Of a stretch of 64,000 bases of DNA, positions 33,667 through 46,585 are shown piece after piece. This DNA is from Telopea speciosissima (taxonomy: Eukaryota; Streptophyta; Magnoliopsida; Proteales; Proteaceae): contig NC_057917.1 in assembly GCF_018873765.1 (NCBI RefSeq), forward strand, positions 59,144,464 through 59,208,463. The letters run 5' to 3'. The position numbers and the translations under genes were made by a program. Within the stretch, counting starts at the first letter, position 1, and the number at the start of each line of letters is the position of its first letter. The notes beneath the pieces are model-generated. The model was not told the origin of the DNA and ran no database searches. It saw nothing but the letters and a program-made list of their open reading frames with translations.

Positions 33667-34995
33667 TCACATTATTGGCGGAGGTGGAGTCTCCCAAATG
33701 TCAAACACATTCTCTTCGCTATGAAGAGCAAAGAGTCTATCCCCTCCAATGGAAAAATCACAGATAGAACCTCCTTCGCTCCTTCGGAGTCTGGATGTCA
33801 ATACCCAATCATGCCCACAAAAAACAGAGATGCTATCATTCATGGATGAAAAGAGTTGGCCCTCGTGCAATGCCAGTTTTGGATAGCAGGGTTCGTCGGT
33901 CATCTTCCCTTTCGTCAGCCTGCTCCTTGAGCTCCATCTTACGCTTCCATTTGTGCTCCTCAAATCCATGAAACCCAAGTCCTCATACTCATTTACAACA
34001 CATATGGAACTAGTGTCCTCCATTGCTATGGCATCTCGAACCCTCTTCTCATCCACAGTTATCAGAGCCCCCATGTCAGACCATGACCAGACCATCTTTT
34101 TCTCTCTGAAATCTAACAGGCTAATGTAACAGTTGTCCTTCCTAGGAAACAAAGTTGCTACCAACAAACAGTTGCTCCCTTGAAGCCATTGAAGCTTGTC
34201 AGCATCTCCAAGTGACCAACCCAGAGATTCATAAAAAAAATCAATCTGTTTACCAGTGACCTGGTCCCAAACTCCAATTCCATACTCATTGCTTCTACCT
34301 TTACAACTTGCAAAAATCTTGTAATCCGAACTAAAGCTTAAAGCACCAGCAGTGTAGCTCTTTACCTGGTTCTCATGACTCACTTGAAACTTGTATCTGA
34401 GATCACCAGAGGATGAGCTGAAAAGACCCATCCCACCATCTCCCCTGCCTAACCTTTCACAAGCACTAATCACTATATTATCTGAATCAATCCACCCAGC
34501 ATCATTGACTCTCTGATAGTCAAGATTGATAGGTGGATATTCTTCAAGCATCCAGTTATAGACATGCACCATACTGCCATGGGCAACACAGCAACCACCA
34601 TCAGGGCCTGCCCGTATTGCAGTGCCATCGCCGGGGGCTCGACCCGCGACAGAGCCGGCGAGCCTCAGCATGTTTCCATCGAATTGACCCCATCTGGCTG
34701 CTCGGACATGATCAATTAGGCCATAGTAGAGCGCCTCCCGGTACAGTAGCCTCTCTGGCATGTTGGGAGGGATGTTCAGCTCTCCTGTTCGCAAGAGATC
34801 AAGGAGAACGGCGAAGCATGACGGATTACGATCGATGAAATATTCCTCCGTTTCGTTGGGCCGCAGGTTCCAGTTGTCATCAAACATAGCTCCGAACATG
34901 GAGTTCCGGCCGGCGATGGCGAGAGTCGTTGTGGTTGTCTCGAATATCTTACCTCCGACATTGAATCTCACCCTGTCTTTCTGAATTCCTGTCAT
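33667..34995 (-). CDS. BTB/POZ (KCTD-type) protein with WD40/propeller-like C-terminal region
   Basis: Single-exon gene of about 442 codons, an ortholog type of Arabidopsis At2g24240/At4g30940. Residues about 7-100 form a T1-type BTB domain (VRFNVGGKIFETTTTTLA, DRNPSCFAVLLDLLRTGELN). The rest is a conserved propeller-like region (DGTAIRAGPDGGCC, NLDYQRVNDAGWIDSDNI, FASCKGRSNEYGIGVWDQ, ICDFSIGGDRLFALHSEENV). Related BTB proteins often act as Cullin-3 adaptors; for this subfamily the job is not well settled. The frame is open up to an earlier Met at 35046, but the family starts at MxGIQ, here MTGIQKDRV, so I prefer 34995. No frameshift or missing block. The gene is convergent with FAD6. Confidence 0.95.
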   Translation of the reverse strand: MTGIQKDRVRFNVGGKIFETTTTTLAIAGRNSMFGAMFDDNWNLRPNETEEYFIDRNPSCFAVLLDLLRTGELNIPPNMPERLLYREALYYGLIDHVRAARWGQFDGNMLRLAGSVAGRAPGDGTAIRAGPDGGCCVAHGSMVHVYNWMLEEYPPINLDYQRVNDAGWIDSDNIVISACERLGRGDGGMGLFSSSSGDLRYKFQVSHENQVKSYTAGALSFSSDYKIFASCKGRSNEYGIGVWDQVTGKQIDFFYESLGWSLGDADKLQWLQGSNCLLVATLFPRKDNCYISLLDFREKKMVWSWSDMGALITVDEKRVRDAIAMEDTSSICVVNEYEDLGFMDLRSTNGSVRWSSRSRLTKGKMTDEPCYPKLALHEGQLFSSMNDSISVFCGHDWVLTSRLRRSEGGSICDFSIGGDRLFALHSEENVFDIWETPPPPIM

Positions 34996-35800
34996 TGGCA
35001 ACGGATAAGAGAACCCAGTTGGGGGTTTTTGCAGGGAAGGCAGCAAGGATTGTCAGGGAACTAAAAGAAACTTGGATTGGGGAGATTAGATATCGGTAAT
35101 AGTTGGGAGGAATTGATGGGATGGCCGGATAAAAGATCTTCAAAAGAACAAAAAGTCCTGAATTGAATCAAAGCTGGAAATGGGAAAATAACCCCAAATT
35201 AGGAAAAGAAATAACAGCCAATGGGAAAATAGGATTGAAAAACAACCCAGAAGGGACAAGACTTTGATAAGAAAGAGAAACCAAAATATAACAATTGAAT
35301 GAGAAACAAACAATCTGAGAGAACCGAATTATTTTGCAGGAAACAAGATACGAGAAGAAACAGGGAACATCGATGGATTCGCAGGATGATCAGAGCCAAA
35401 CTGAAGAATAGCGATCTGCTTATTAAAGAGGAAATGAGATCTGGGTATTAAAGAGGATATGATTATAGAGGTGGGTTTTCATTTTTGAAGGATTTGGTGT
35501 GGTGGGATTGGAGAGTAGAGCGGGTTTCAATTCAAAATCGTCATCTCTCTCTCTCTGCTTTTTTCTCGTTCAATGTTTCTTTTTCATTTTTACGGATTCG
35601 TCCTTGCCTTCTTGGTCTTCGATTCGTCATCTGGTCCGGACAGTTTAGAACTTTTATTATTTTTAAAAATGTCTTTGCTGAGCAGTTAAGGGTTCTCCAT
35701 TAAGTCAGCCAAGCACTCCTAAGTCTCTTACCTCAAAAGAAACCGTGTTTGTCCTTCTCATTTTGAGTCTTGGAGAGACTTTATCAGCGATGACACGGAA
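34996..35800 (-). promoter_or_regulatory. BTB gene leader and promoter region
   Basis: Sequence upstream of the BTB start, with a short CT run at 35541-35557. A leader intron is possible but not visible. Nothing else recognised; 35801-36048 is AT-rich with T runs. Confidence 0.35.
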
Positions 35801-36048
35801 TTTGAGAGACCCATCCATTAATTATTAATTTAGCCTTCAAATCATGCTAAGTACTGATTTAATGCCTTTTTTTCTACCAAAAAAAACAAAGATTTAATGC
35901 CTTTTTTTTTTTTTCTTCTCTTATTTTATAGATAATTTTTTTTTGGTACGATATTTTATAGATAATTTAAGGCTTTAAGCTAAGTTTTTATGGATTAATT
36001 AAAAAATTTTGATATTTCTGTTTCAGCTTATCTGTCTCATTATCAATC

Positions 36049-36080
<32 letters not shown>
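36049..36080. repeat. (TA)n microsatellite
   Basis: About 15 TA units. The following 36130-36360 contains TATCGATACC/GGTATCGG-type motifs of a degraded hAT-like MITE related to 49979-50221, without readable ends. Confidence 0.85.
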
Positions 36081-36083
<3 letters not shown>

Positions 36084-36719
36084 GTCGAGATCCCATATTA
36101 TATTACTGACATGCCCCTCTCTCTCTCCCTTATGATTTTAGGTATCCATATCGGATTGGTCATATTAGTATTGACCGTAACCAATATCGATACCTAATCA
36201 ATATTTTATTGGTGGTATCAAATCAGAGAAGGGTAAAATGGTCAAAAACACCTAGGTATCAGTCTTTTTATGGGGCAAAACGGTCCGATCCGATCCAATA
36301 AGGCTGATCAATATCAAACTTGGTAACCACAACGACCGATACCACTAATACCATGAATTAAATCACTGTTCTCTCTCTCTCTCTCCCCCTTTGTGTAGGT
36401 TGTAACCCGTTATAGGAATCTTTTTCCAAACAATCTTCTATGCACTTCTTAAAATATATTTTTGGGAGAGGGGTTTTCGAGCAAGTGGTATAAGGAAGTG
36501 CGATGAAATGGTATCGTATGTTAGAGGACAATGAGGCCATTTTATGTGAGGAGGAGAGAGAGAGACAAGAAGTATTACGTACCTTACCTTGGCGGCTCAA
36601 AGAATCTTTTCCTTACTATTTTTTTATGTTTATGTATTAGCTTCTCTCCAAAACTAATTACTCAGGAGCTAATACGGTATCAATGTGTCAGTTTTTAAAA
36701 CCCATATATATATATATAT

Positions 36720-38226
36720 GCGTTATTTTCAAATGCTCCTTAAAAATGATCAAATTTATATTTGCTCCCCTGACCTTTCACTAATTTCAAGTACACTCCT
36801 GTTTTTCAAACTAAGTATGACTATAGTCTCTACCGTTAGACAACATAACGGATCCTAGTTTTTGAACATCACCATTCTACCTATCAAGGGTAAAATGATC
36901 AAAATGACCTTATCTAAAAAAAAAAACAAAAAAAAACCAGCAACTCATCTTCCTCAAATCGTTTAGGGTTTGGGGAAGATGAGTTCTTGAATCAGAATTC
37001 TTCAAAGTTCGTCGCCTGGTTCAGTTGCAGAAATTTTCATATTTATACATCTTATTCGTCACAAGTTGTGACTCACAAGTTCTCTCTTTACCCCAAGAAG
37101 GAAAAACAATCGAGCACTTAATAGGAATAGCTGAAAAGTGAAAGCAGAAAGGAATACAGATGAACGAAATTTGAAATGGGAAGAACAAAATGAACAATAT
37201 GGGAAGCATCAGCAGATCTGTGTACGATATAAATATAAAAGGTAACAGCGGATCAAAACAGAGTTTAAATATTTCATTATTGCTACTATTTTTGTTGGTT
37301 GGGAGTTTAATTCATTCTCTATTTTTACTCTATATTTCAATCCTTCTGCAGTGAAATTAATCTAGAGATACCCTTGAAGGCAATCAAAAATTTTGACTTG
37401 AAGTAAAAGAAAGCAAATCCAATTGAGGAGGAGGAAGAGTTTACCAGCGGAGGAATGGGCGGAGCTGGAATCATCCCATTGACTGGCAGAAGCTAAAGGA
37501 CGGTGGTGGTGCTCTCATAGAAAACTAACCCAGAAGGAGGTGCATCACTGACGACCAATCCATCTAATCCACGTTTCTCTTCCAACAAACCACCTCTCCT
37601 CGAATCGTCGCCGCCCATAATAGCGTGGGATTCACCCAACAGAGCATCCAATAATCCACTAATGCTCTGGCCCAGCGGCGAGGTGATCCTATAATCATTG
37701 GCGGTGATGCCCGAGGCAGCAGTAGCTGTGTCTGCTGGCTGGGGCTGTTGGCTTGAAGGGAGCTCCAATTTCATGGAGAAAGGAAACTACTGTCGGTCTC
37801 AAATAGGGTTCCAAGGATCGGTGGTGGAGGATTGAAGAAGAAATTCAAAATTTCAAACTGATGCCTCGGCAGATTCCTGAGTTTTCCATGAGAAAATCAA
37901 GAGGGGTAGAATTGAATTTCTTCTTGATTTATGATTCAAAAAATCATCTTCCCCAAACCCTTAACCCTAAACGATTTGGGGAAGATGATTTGTAAGTTTT
38001 TGTTTTTTTTTTTCTTCAGATCATTTTGGTCATTTTACCTTATTAAGGGGTAGAATGGTTCATTGATGTTCAAAAATTGGGATCTATTATGTTATAACGT
38101 CTCTGTTTAACGGCAGGGACTATAGTGATACTTAGTTTGAAAAATAGGAGTGCACGTGAAATTAATGAAAATTCAAGGAAACAATTGTAAGTTTAACCAT
38201 TTTAGGGGGGGATTTGGAAATAACCC
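36720..38226. mobile_element. MULE-like element with about 280-bp terminal inverted repeats
   Basis: The left end GCGTTATTTTCAAATGC and the right end read in reverse GGGTTATTTCCAAATCC begin long inverted repeats. These continue through TTTTTCAAACTAAGTAT, ACTATAGTC and AAACGATTTGGGG blocks to about 37000 and 37940. The flanks are TATATATAT at 36711-36719 and 38227-38235, a 9-bp match, though low-complexity. The inner 0.9 kb is GC-richer than the arms and contains an open frame (next entry). No transposase is present. Confidence 0.8.
37493..37774 (-). pseudogene. Open frame inside the MULE-like element, possible captured gene piece
   Basis: 93 codons starting MKLELPSSQQPQPADTA with a Gly/Ser-rich later part. 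It is much more gene-like in composition than its surroundings and is preceded by a pyrimidine-rich leader. I do not recognise the family. It may be a captured first exon of a host gene or a chance frame. Confidence 0.35.
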
Positions 38227-38506
38227 TATATATATATTGGTTTTTGGGTGAAGTATTAAAACCCCATTTCTAATATATAAAAACAGATGGAATTGTAGAA
38301 GTATTTTATTTTTAGTTTTAATGATTAAATCTAAATAAAAAAAAAAGGGAAAAGATTGCCATGCCAATATGTGCAGTTTTCCCTCAATTGCTTTGAAAGT
38401 ATCAACCCCATATGGATGATACCTTTTTCAAGGCACCCATTGATGTGGTGTGCAAATTTCCCCCCACAATGGTAATGTAGGAACTCTTTCCTATAAAAAA
38501 AATTAT

Positions 38507-38680
38507 GGGAAAAGGAATGCTAATCAGTGGTGTAGTGTGGCGTATGCTTGTGCTCACACACAGTTGTGCATACCCTTAGTCTTTTCACCTTTTCAGGGGG
38601 TACATCGATCATTTCACGCACAGCTATGTTTAAGTGCATGTACATGTCACACTGCCTGACTGGCTAGCGTTCTTTATCCC
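38507..38680. mobile_element. MULE-like MITE, GGGAAAAGGAATGCTA family
   Basis: 174 bases. Left end GGGAAAAGGAATGCTAATCAG, right end in reverse GGGATAAAGAACGCTAGCCAG, about 24 bases paired. Flanks AAAAATTAT and AAAGATTAT give a 9-bp duplication with one mismatch. Shares its ends with the MITE at 52322. Confidence 0.82.
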
Positions 38681-38958
38681 AAAGATTATTGCTAAATGCT
38701 TTCAAATGAGAAGCCAAAAGTGGCTTCTGGCCTTCTTGCACATAATACTAGCTACAATAAAGCAGCACGGCAAGTAAGGAAGCTATTTAGTTAGTGCCAC
38801 TAGTCTAGTCAAAAGCAAAGAAGCTAGGTCAATTTTTTTTTTGGTTAAAAGAAGCTAGCTCATTAGTGCCAAAAGCGGAAAGCAAGCATGGAGAATGAGG
38901 GCATACCTTATAAAGCCTACTTGGTTAGATATATAATTTTATGGAAAGAGATTATGCT

Positions 38959-39222
38959 CAGGGGTGTAAATGAGTAGCCGAAATTTGTTTTCGTATTCGT
39001 GTGCGTATCCATTTAGCACTATCCAAATCCTTTCAAAAGCTAAACGGATGCGGATACGGACAGACTACAGCTATCCGAAAAGCTATATTTACATGTAAAC
39101 GAATAAAATATTCGATCTGTATCCATGTCCATATCCGTTTAGCACTATCCGAATCTGTCCGAAAGCTAATCAGATGCGGATATAGTACTATCCGAGCCGA
39201 ATCCGATCCGTTTACATCTCTA
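38959..39222 (-). mobile_element. hAT-like MITE, CGGAT-rich family, copy 1
   Basis: 264 bases with ends CAGGGGTGTAAATG and, reversed, TAGAGATGTAAACGG, flanked by ATTATGCT and ATTACTCT (8-bp, two mismatches). The interior is built of ATCCGTTTAGC, GCTAAACGGAT and related palindromes. It is nearly identical, in opposite orientation, to the element at 63201-63476. Short open frames across it are repeats, not genes. Confidence 0.85.
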
Positions 39223-39230
39223 ATTACTCT

Positions 39231-40273
39231 TTGGTCTTGCAGCCCATGCACAAACATGGGGGCCAATGAGAGCGTGCACAAGGGGTATAATATGTATGAA
39301 ATTTTTTATTTCACAGGGATGAAATGGTAATTTTATGTGTTTATGTGTCAAGATGCAGAGGCCATGCGATAGAGCAAAATTCTTTTTCCCGTGATTTTAT
39401 AAGAGAGATTGTGAGCTCCTTAATGTATGATATCGATTACCCTTTTTTTTTTTTTTTTTAAACAATATGCAACTCTTGCTTGAATGAACCATTTCCTCCT
39501 GATATGATCCTTATTGTTGGTGAGAACTATACATGAAGAGACAAAAACCCTACTTTGGGCACTTTGCTGAATTGGGATTGGCTGGAATAAAGTTTAAACA
39601 CTGGAATTATCCTCTAATTAAACAAAGGTAATAAGATAAAAAGGTGGTGGGTATGAATTATGTAAGATAAACTTGACACTTGAAGTGGCAATGGTTGGCT
39701 TTGCTTGAATTTCATGATACCATTATGAGCAGCTAGTTATCTTCAACTTAAAGTGATAGAAAGATATTATCTTGTCTAATAGACAGACAATCTTTCTATT
39801 TAAAATAAAAAAGGTTACTTAGTCAAATTTACCAACATTTCTTGAAGACCATAATTGTGGCTCTTATCTCTTAATTATTCTTCCAGTTTTGACACTAGTG
39901 GGGATTTGTCACAATCATGGGTCTTGCAATGCACTTTTCATGCCTTTACTCCTTATTGCTTAGAATAAATAGAAAATGACATCCCTCTCTGAAGTTTAAT
40001 ATTTGTAAGAAATTAAGCCTTAGGTACCAATGAGAGTTTCTGCCTTGGAATACTAAGAAGCATAATCAATCCTCTTTGATTCCTGACTTTGTGGTTGTAT
40101 CTCTTCCTTAGAAATTCAATTTCAATTTTCAAGTAGTTGTTCTTAGTGCATTCTCATGACTTTCAATCTCCAATGGCATGAAATCTCCATCAACATCTAT
40201 CCAATGAATAAGTTTGGATAGATAGTTTGTGGTATGTAGTCATGTGTCAAATTTCAAAATAAAATTCTTATAT
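39231..40273. other. Intergenic, nothing recognised
   Basis: AT-rich; a T run at 39442-39458. No gene, element end or repeat identified. Confidence 0.5.
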
Positions 40274-40442
40274 GGGAAGCAGTTTTCTGTACGGGAGTGT
40301 GGCCTACGCCAGCCCTTCCATGTGTCTATCTCTCTCCTCCTTAAAACAAGGGGGCAAATGTATCTTTTTACATAGGGAGGAGAAAGATAGACTCATGGGA
40401 GTGCTGGTGTAGGCCACACTCCCGGACAGAGAACTTTTTTTC
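40274..40442. mobile_element. MULE-like MITE with exact 9-bp duplication
   Basis: 169 bases, long inverted ends sharing CGGGAGTGTGGCCTAC on both arms, flanked by TTCTTATAT at 40265-40273 and 40443-40451. A decayed partial relative (GAGACTGTGGCCTACG) lies at about 41717. Confidence 0.9.
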
Positions 40443-42900
40443 TTCTTATATTCAATCATGGGTTAGGGTTAGTTCTCTGACCTACCAGGGTTTCCTATAC
40501 CTTTTCACACTATAATTTTTATTGATTATTTTTATGAGAAAAAAATTATTAAAAGATTTCATATGAGCCTATGAGGGCGGTAGGAAATCCTCATGGTCTA
40601 GAGAACCTTTACCCTCATATTATATTCCCTTACCATATTGCCATCTTCCCTAGTATTTTTTTTTATTTTTTTTGATTTTTTGATTTGTTTTTTTTATTTT
40701 TTTCAAAAGTTTCATCGCTACTTGGTAGATTTTCCAAAGCTTTATTTTACCATGCGACAAACTTCATTTTTTGTTGAAACTAAATATATGACTTGGCAGG
40801 GGGTGCTACTAGTTCAAAAAGCCAGGGCTCAACTAAATCATAAAAGAAAGCCTTCTTAAGTAGATCATCCAAGATGAACCTAAAAAATTTAGTATAATCC
40901 CATCAGTACTCTTGCCCAGTTGTATGTAGCAATTTTGACTATCAAATATCAAAGGAATAATTTGGATATGTCATTTTTCAAATTTTTATGGTCGAATTCA
41001 ATAAAAACCGCCCATGTATGTCAATGCATCTTTGTAATAGTTTTTTTTTTTGGCGTTGGAAAGAAAACTATTAATAAAAAACTAAAAAAATACATAAGAT
41101 GGTATTGCTCTCAATAAGACTATCAGAGAAATTTAAACATCTAGCTGATGTAGCATAAGTGTGAACCATATTTAATTTACTTCTACTAATTTTACTAACG
41201 ACTACGGACCGAAAAAAAGAGTTGTTTTTTATATCATAACGTAAAGCAAAAATTAACAAGCAAAAGCTGGTCCCTATGCTGATCTAAGTTACCAAGAGGA
41301 GTGATTTTAGAATCCAAGGGTCAACCCAAATATTGATTTTGGAACCATTGTTGATCCTCCAACAAAGCAATTTACAAAATTCAGGAAAAATATCCAAAAT
41401 ACCTTTTCAAAAAATTGAAAATTGTCTTCTATCTTTATAATTAATAATTAACTATTCATTTTTTGCAGGCATCCTCCATAATCCTTATTTCTTTTCAATA
41501 CTTGATTTTATCACTTGGTCAATTCCAGTTGCAATGAAACTTGACATGTAAATAAAGGACCCTAGGTTCCATTTGTCCACAAAATCATAGACTTGTGTGA
41601 ACTACTCACATGGCAAAATCAAGACGCACGTGAAGAACCAACCCTCTCTAAATCGAATTGATCCACCTAGAATTATGGTTTTTTGTAATATTTATATGGG
41701 AAAAAAAAACTCTGTCCGAGACTGTGGCCTACGTTAACTTTCTTATGTATCTATATATATGATTTATGTACTACAACCATAGTATAAGAAAAAATCTACA
41801 CACTACAACCAATAAAAGGTTGAAAAATGGTATCATTCATGAGACCCACATTTTAGAAAAATATCAATGTAGGTCCTACTATTTATTATGTTAAAAGAAT
41901 TAAAAAAAAAAAATCTATACAAAGGCAGTGCAGCAATCTTTTTCCCATATAGATAATACCCCACAAGGGCCAGAACCCTCCACAAGAAGTCCAAAGACAT
42001 GAACTTTAATTAAAAAGATTGCGGCCTTACTAACCCCACAAGGCCACAACCCTCCGAGTCTCCTCCCTTCAAAAACAATTAAAAAAAAGGGAATTGGTCA
42101 AACAAAGGAGAAAGGCAAATAGACAAATGTCTACTTCCTCTTCTAGCCAACCTCGAATGTCTCCCTTCTCTGTTTGTCTGCCCTCATATTCCAAAATCCT
42201 AATGTCACGGCGGCCAACTCGGTCCATTTTCTAATTAATACATCTTTAATCTTCACTTACTTTGCTTTAAATATTCTGATTCGTTACAAATAATTTTTAA
42301 GTAGTTTTAATCCCTTCCTTTCTTTCAGCCTTTTTTTGAGTAGTGTGCTTCTGGGGATCATATGGATTCATTGGCCTGCTTAATTATAGGCTTATAGTTT
42401 AATTAATTTTTTTAAAATTCCCAAATCCAAACACAAACTCACGCTAGTTAGTGCATTAAATAAAGAGAATAGGTAAATGTGAACGCCGCCCAATAGATAT
42501 GATGTGGGCCAAGCCACGTTAGGCGTCCAGCCCACGTTGTCTGAAATCTATGGGGCCCATTTGTCAAAGCCAGTCTTCCTTCCTTCCTATTTCCTAATGA
42601 GGCTTTATAGAAGTTGTGGACATATATATACATATGTGAGCTCTTCAATGATGGGTTGGCATGGGGATATGCAAGAGAGGAGAATTCCTAGAAATTGATG
42701 TTTTTTTTTTTTGTAAGATATTGAAATTGACCTAACAAAAAGTAGTGTTTCATTGGTGGAAATTTTCTATCATAGATCACATGAATAAATAAATACCAAA
42801 AATAAATTTAAAAAATCCAATAAGGCATCTTGGAATAAAATTCATAAATCTAGAACTAAGAATTTAAAGAAGAGAGGGGATTCGACTTATCAACTACTAC
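40443..42900. other. Intergenic, nothing recognised
   Basis: AT-rich spacer with homopolymer runs. Only a partial relative of the 40274 MITE near 41710-41745 was seen. Confidence 0.45.
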
Positions 42901-43125
42901 CATGGTTCTAAAAATGGGTATCGGATCGGCTGATTTGTATCGGTATCGATATTGGATTCCTGGCTAATTCAATGCTGATTTTTTGAACCATTATTTTTGG
43001 GAGCTGATAAAAAAAATGTGTATTTTCCTTATTTTTGTGTGATATAGGAGTATAGGACTGATACGGGCCGATTTGGATTGGTATCGGTATTAGCCAAGAT
43101 CGATATTGATTACTATCCATGCACA
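42901..43125. mobile_element. Degraded hAT-like MITE, GGTATCG family
   Basis: Left end CATGGTTCTAAAAATGGG and right end ATTACTATCCATG are loosely inverse. The interior has GTATCGGTATCG and GGTATCGGTATTAGCC. The 8-bp flanks do not match. It resembles 49979-50221. Confidence 0.55.
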
Positions 43126-46123
43126 ACTATTCTAAGTATGGAACAACCAAAATGAATATTAGCTTTTTCTCACACACCCCTAAAAAAAAGGTGGTATAAC
43201 ATAAGGGGAGGGTTTTCACTTTTCATACACGGCTGCATGAGGTGGGGGACATGACTATGCATGAAATTTTGGTCATAATACAATAGCCTATTTAGATGGT
43301 TTTTTATTAGGAAAAGGGTCTTTGAGCCGTTGGGGTAGGGTACGCTAACACCCTAGGTGTTTGTATCTCTCTTCCTTACAGAAAATAATTTCAAAGACCC
43401 TCCGATTGTTTATTCCATTTTGTCACATCTCATTGGTGCACTCCCATATGCCGCTTGCACATAAAACCCTCTTCCTTTTTTATTTTATAATAAAATTTGC
43501 TAATAAGGCAGTCCCATGGGTTGTGGAGTCTTGGGACCTTTGGGTTGGGGCTGAAGGGATATATTGGACTATTGCCAGTTCCAAAATCCATGCCCATGTT
43601 CAGTCCATATGGTAGTTAAGTTAGTGGGCCAAACATGAGAATAACCCATTATATGTTTGGACAGGTTGGGTTAGGTTGAGTGGGTGGGAACAAGCAGAAT
43701 TGGTCTGGCTAGATGGACTGGGCTGGGTTTAGAATAGCGCAAACCATTTACATTCAAAACAACACCTTCCTTCTTGGCCCACCTCTTTTCTTCTTTCTAT
43801 TGTATAGTTAGGGTTTGATAAGGTTTTAATGGGATGCCACTCTGCCTCAACTCTTTATAAGTTCCTTTAGTGTACAGACCAAACTGGAAGAGATTCCATT
43901 TCATCTGGTAATTGAGATTTAAATCCAAATATGCAGGCAAGGGCTATGAATTAGGGTTGCCAAAAGCTTTTACTCGTTTGGACTTTTAATTATTTTGGGC
44001 TTCAAGTTGGGCTTAGTTTGGAATGTGCTAAGCCAAAGTTCTTATTATTAATGGACTGATTTCTTTTGCTGATTCATCCATATGTAGGAGATCTATGATG
44101 GGGCAAGGCTTCTAACTATATATAGTTGGGGAGACTTTTTTTTGGCTTTTGGCATTGATTAATAAATAAGGTTGGCATGTCTTTCAACCATTACATGAGT
44201 TAGTTTGGGGTCATGGGCCATTTAGAACATGGAAAAATAATAGGATTTACCTTCATTGAAAATAAAAAATGTTATCTTAAAAAGGCAAAAAAGGTAAGAT
44301 TACAACTTCTTAATTCATCACATTGGTCACAATAAAACTACAATTCTCTAGTGGTAGTGTTTTGTTATTATTACTCTACACTCACTTTTGAAGCATGTGG
44401 CATGAAATAAAAGATGAAATATTGGGTTCTTTGTGAAGCCCCATATCACATGTCCGGAGTCCGGACATGGATCATCTACACATACGTGGAGGTGAACATA
44501 CATCTCAGAGTCAATCACATGTTTATTTTGTTTTCATAAATACCCCTTTCTTCCCTTGTAAATGGTAAAAATAGGACAGGTGGTTGCTTCTCACATGTAC
44601 GTGTAGAGGAACCGAACTCCACATTTTCACCCTTATCTGTAATGTGGTGGGGTGAATTTTAGTGAGGTTTCACCTTAAGGGTGAATCTTAACAAATCCTT
44701 CTTACCAAAAAAATAATAATAATAATAATATCTTAACAAACCCCATATATGTTATACATTTTGAAAAAAAATAATGCAATATTGTATGTGAATCAATCCT
44801 AGATGTGCTAAAATGGAGCCCTAAGGAAAAACCGATCGGATTGAACTGAAAAAACAAATGGATCGAATAGTGTACATTTTTACCCTTACCGATATTATCT
44901 TACTTGTTGCCACCCTAAGCCCTAACCATATGGTTAAGATCCACAGAATTTGAGATATGGATGATCTAAAGATTGCAACTTTTGGATTGGGATAAAGGTT
45001 TTTTAGTTGGAAAGGAATTACATTGCACTTCTTTTCCTCTTTAAATTTTTTTTGTTTTTAATTATAGAAACCATCAATGAAACTTGGAGAATTTGGAAAA
45101 TTAATTTTTAGGACTGAATTTGACATGTGGCGAATCACCAAGTCAATTGGTCTAAGAAATAGGCAACTGTCTGTGATTTTATATTTCTACAATAGCCTTC
45201 TTCTCTTGTCAAATGGTAGACTTGACCTATGAGGATTTATCCATGTTACAAAGGTGCTATGCTCATCACTCTCACTAGTGAAAGTTTTAGCTTCAAATAG
45301 GCAAGGAAGTGGTTAAAAAGGTTGCATTTAAAGTTTGGAGAAAGTTTTGTAATATTTCTAGAATGTCATAATTATCATAACAGAATCTAGTAATATTATT
45401 GTAATTTTGTGTTTTAAGGAATTTTCCACTACTTCTTTTGATTAAAATTGGATCAATAGGATGATTATGGGTTCCTTTTATCACATGTGATTAGTTGTTC
45501 ATGTTGTTAAGTCATCTTACAATCATGAATGGTCATCACAAGTCTTTACCAAAAAAAAATTAAAAAAAAAAAATCATCACAAGTCGTACGCCATTTCCTA
45601 GGTTTTTGCCTCTCTTTTTTTAAAGCCTATTTCCTAGATTGAAAGCTACCTTTTTGATCCCAGGGATAGGTATCTTAGCTAATCAACATATCTAACTTGC
45701 TAAATTTACCCAAAAAAAAAAAAAAAACTATAAAGAAACCAAAAGGCGATGGTTTTCAATATCAGTATTGGGATCGATATCAGTCTTAGTCAATATCGAT
45801 ACTAATACGGATCGGCTGTGTCGGATGATTTTGCCCTCATTTTTTAAAAAAAAATATATATATTTTAGATGGTTTTTGCCCTGCCCATTTACAATGAATC
45901 GGTAAGCCGATATGGAATTAGCTAAGTCGATCTACTATCGATATTTGATAGAGATATAAAAAGGTTTTCAAAAATCATTTGAAAGTGACATATCATTAGG
46001 TCATTATATAAAAGGTGTCACTGACATGCACATTTTTTAGTTTACATATGAAATGATGACATTGTCCTTATTAAAAAAAATATACATATTCTAAAAGGAT
46101 AAAAAAAGTGAGGTTACAAATTA
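43126..46123. other. Intergenic, minor repeats only
   Basis: Contains a 21-base palindrome (44449-44469), a short AAT microsatellite (about 44716-44731), and at 45755-45960 another GATATCAGTATTGG/CGATATTTGATAG patch that looks like a decayed member of the GGTATCG MITE family. No gene. Confidence 0.45.
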
Positions 46124-46292
46124 GGGAAAATGTTCTATGCATTGGTGGAGGACGAATGATCTGCCCAGACACATGGGGTGGGCAAAATGACCAACCTGCC
46201 CCCTTGAATGACCGAAATGATGTGCCCGTCCCGTCCCATGTGTCAAGGCACAGATTGTGCCTTGTGCGCTCCCTAGCATAGAACATTGCCCC
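46124..46292. mobile_element. MULE-like MITE with exact 9-bp duplication
   Basis: 169 bases. Left GGGAAAATGTTCTATGC, right in reverse GGGGCAATGTTCTATGC, flanked by TACAAATTA at 46115-46123 and 46293-46301. The GC-rich interior contains GTCCCGTCCC-type short repeats. Confidence 0.93.
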
Positions 46293-46585
46293 TACAAATT
46301 ATTAGACACTTTGAGTGGTGTCAATTACAAAGATCCTTTAATATTATACACTTCTTTCAAGGATGGTAAAATCTTCTCATTTTACATACATATGCACTCG
46401 TAAAGTGTGCAAGAAAATTATAGTTATTGCAATGACATAACGATAAGTCGCCTTCAGATTAGTTTGAAAATCCCTTTTACCTTTCCATTAAAGAACTTTT
46501 GAGCATAGAACACGGGAAGAAGGTTACAATTTCTTAATTCACCACTTTGGTTACAATAAGATGTACCCTTATAAAAAAAAAATGA

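Noticed and set aside
34533..34838. 101-codon plus-strand frame
   Set aside because: Shadow of the BTB gene on the opposite strand.
39001..39330. 109-codon frame and its antisense partner
   Set aside because: Both run through the palindromic CGGAT-rich MITE; the same peptides appear at 63187-63477 from the second copy.
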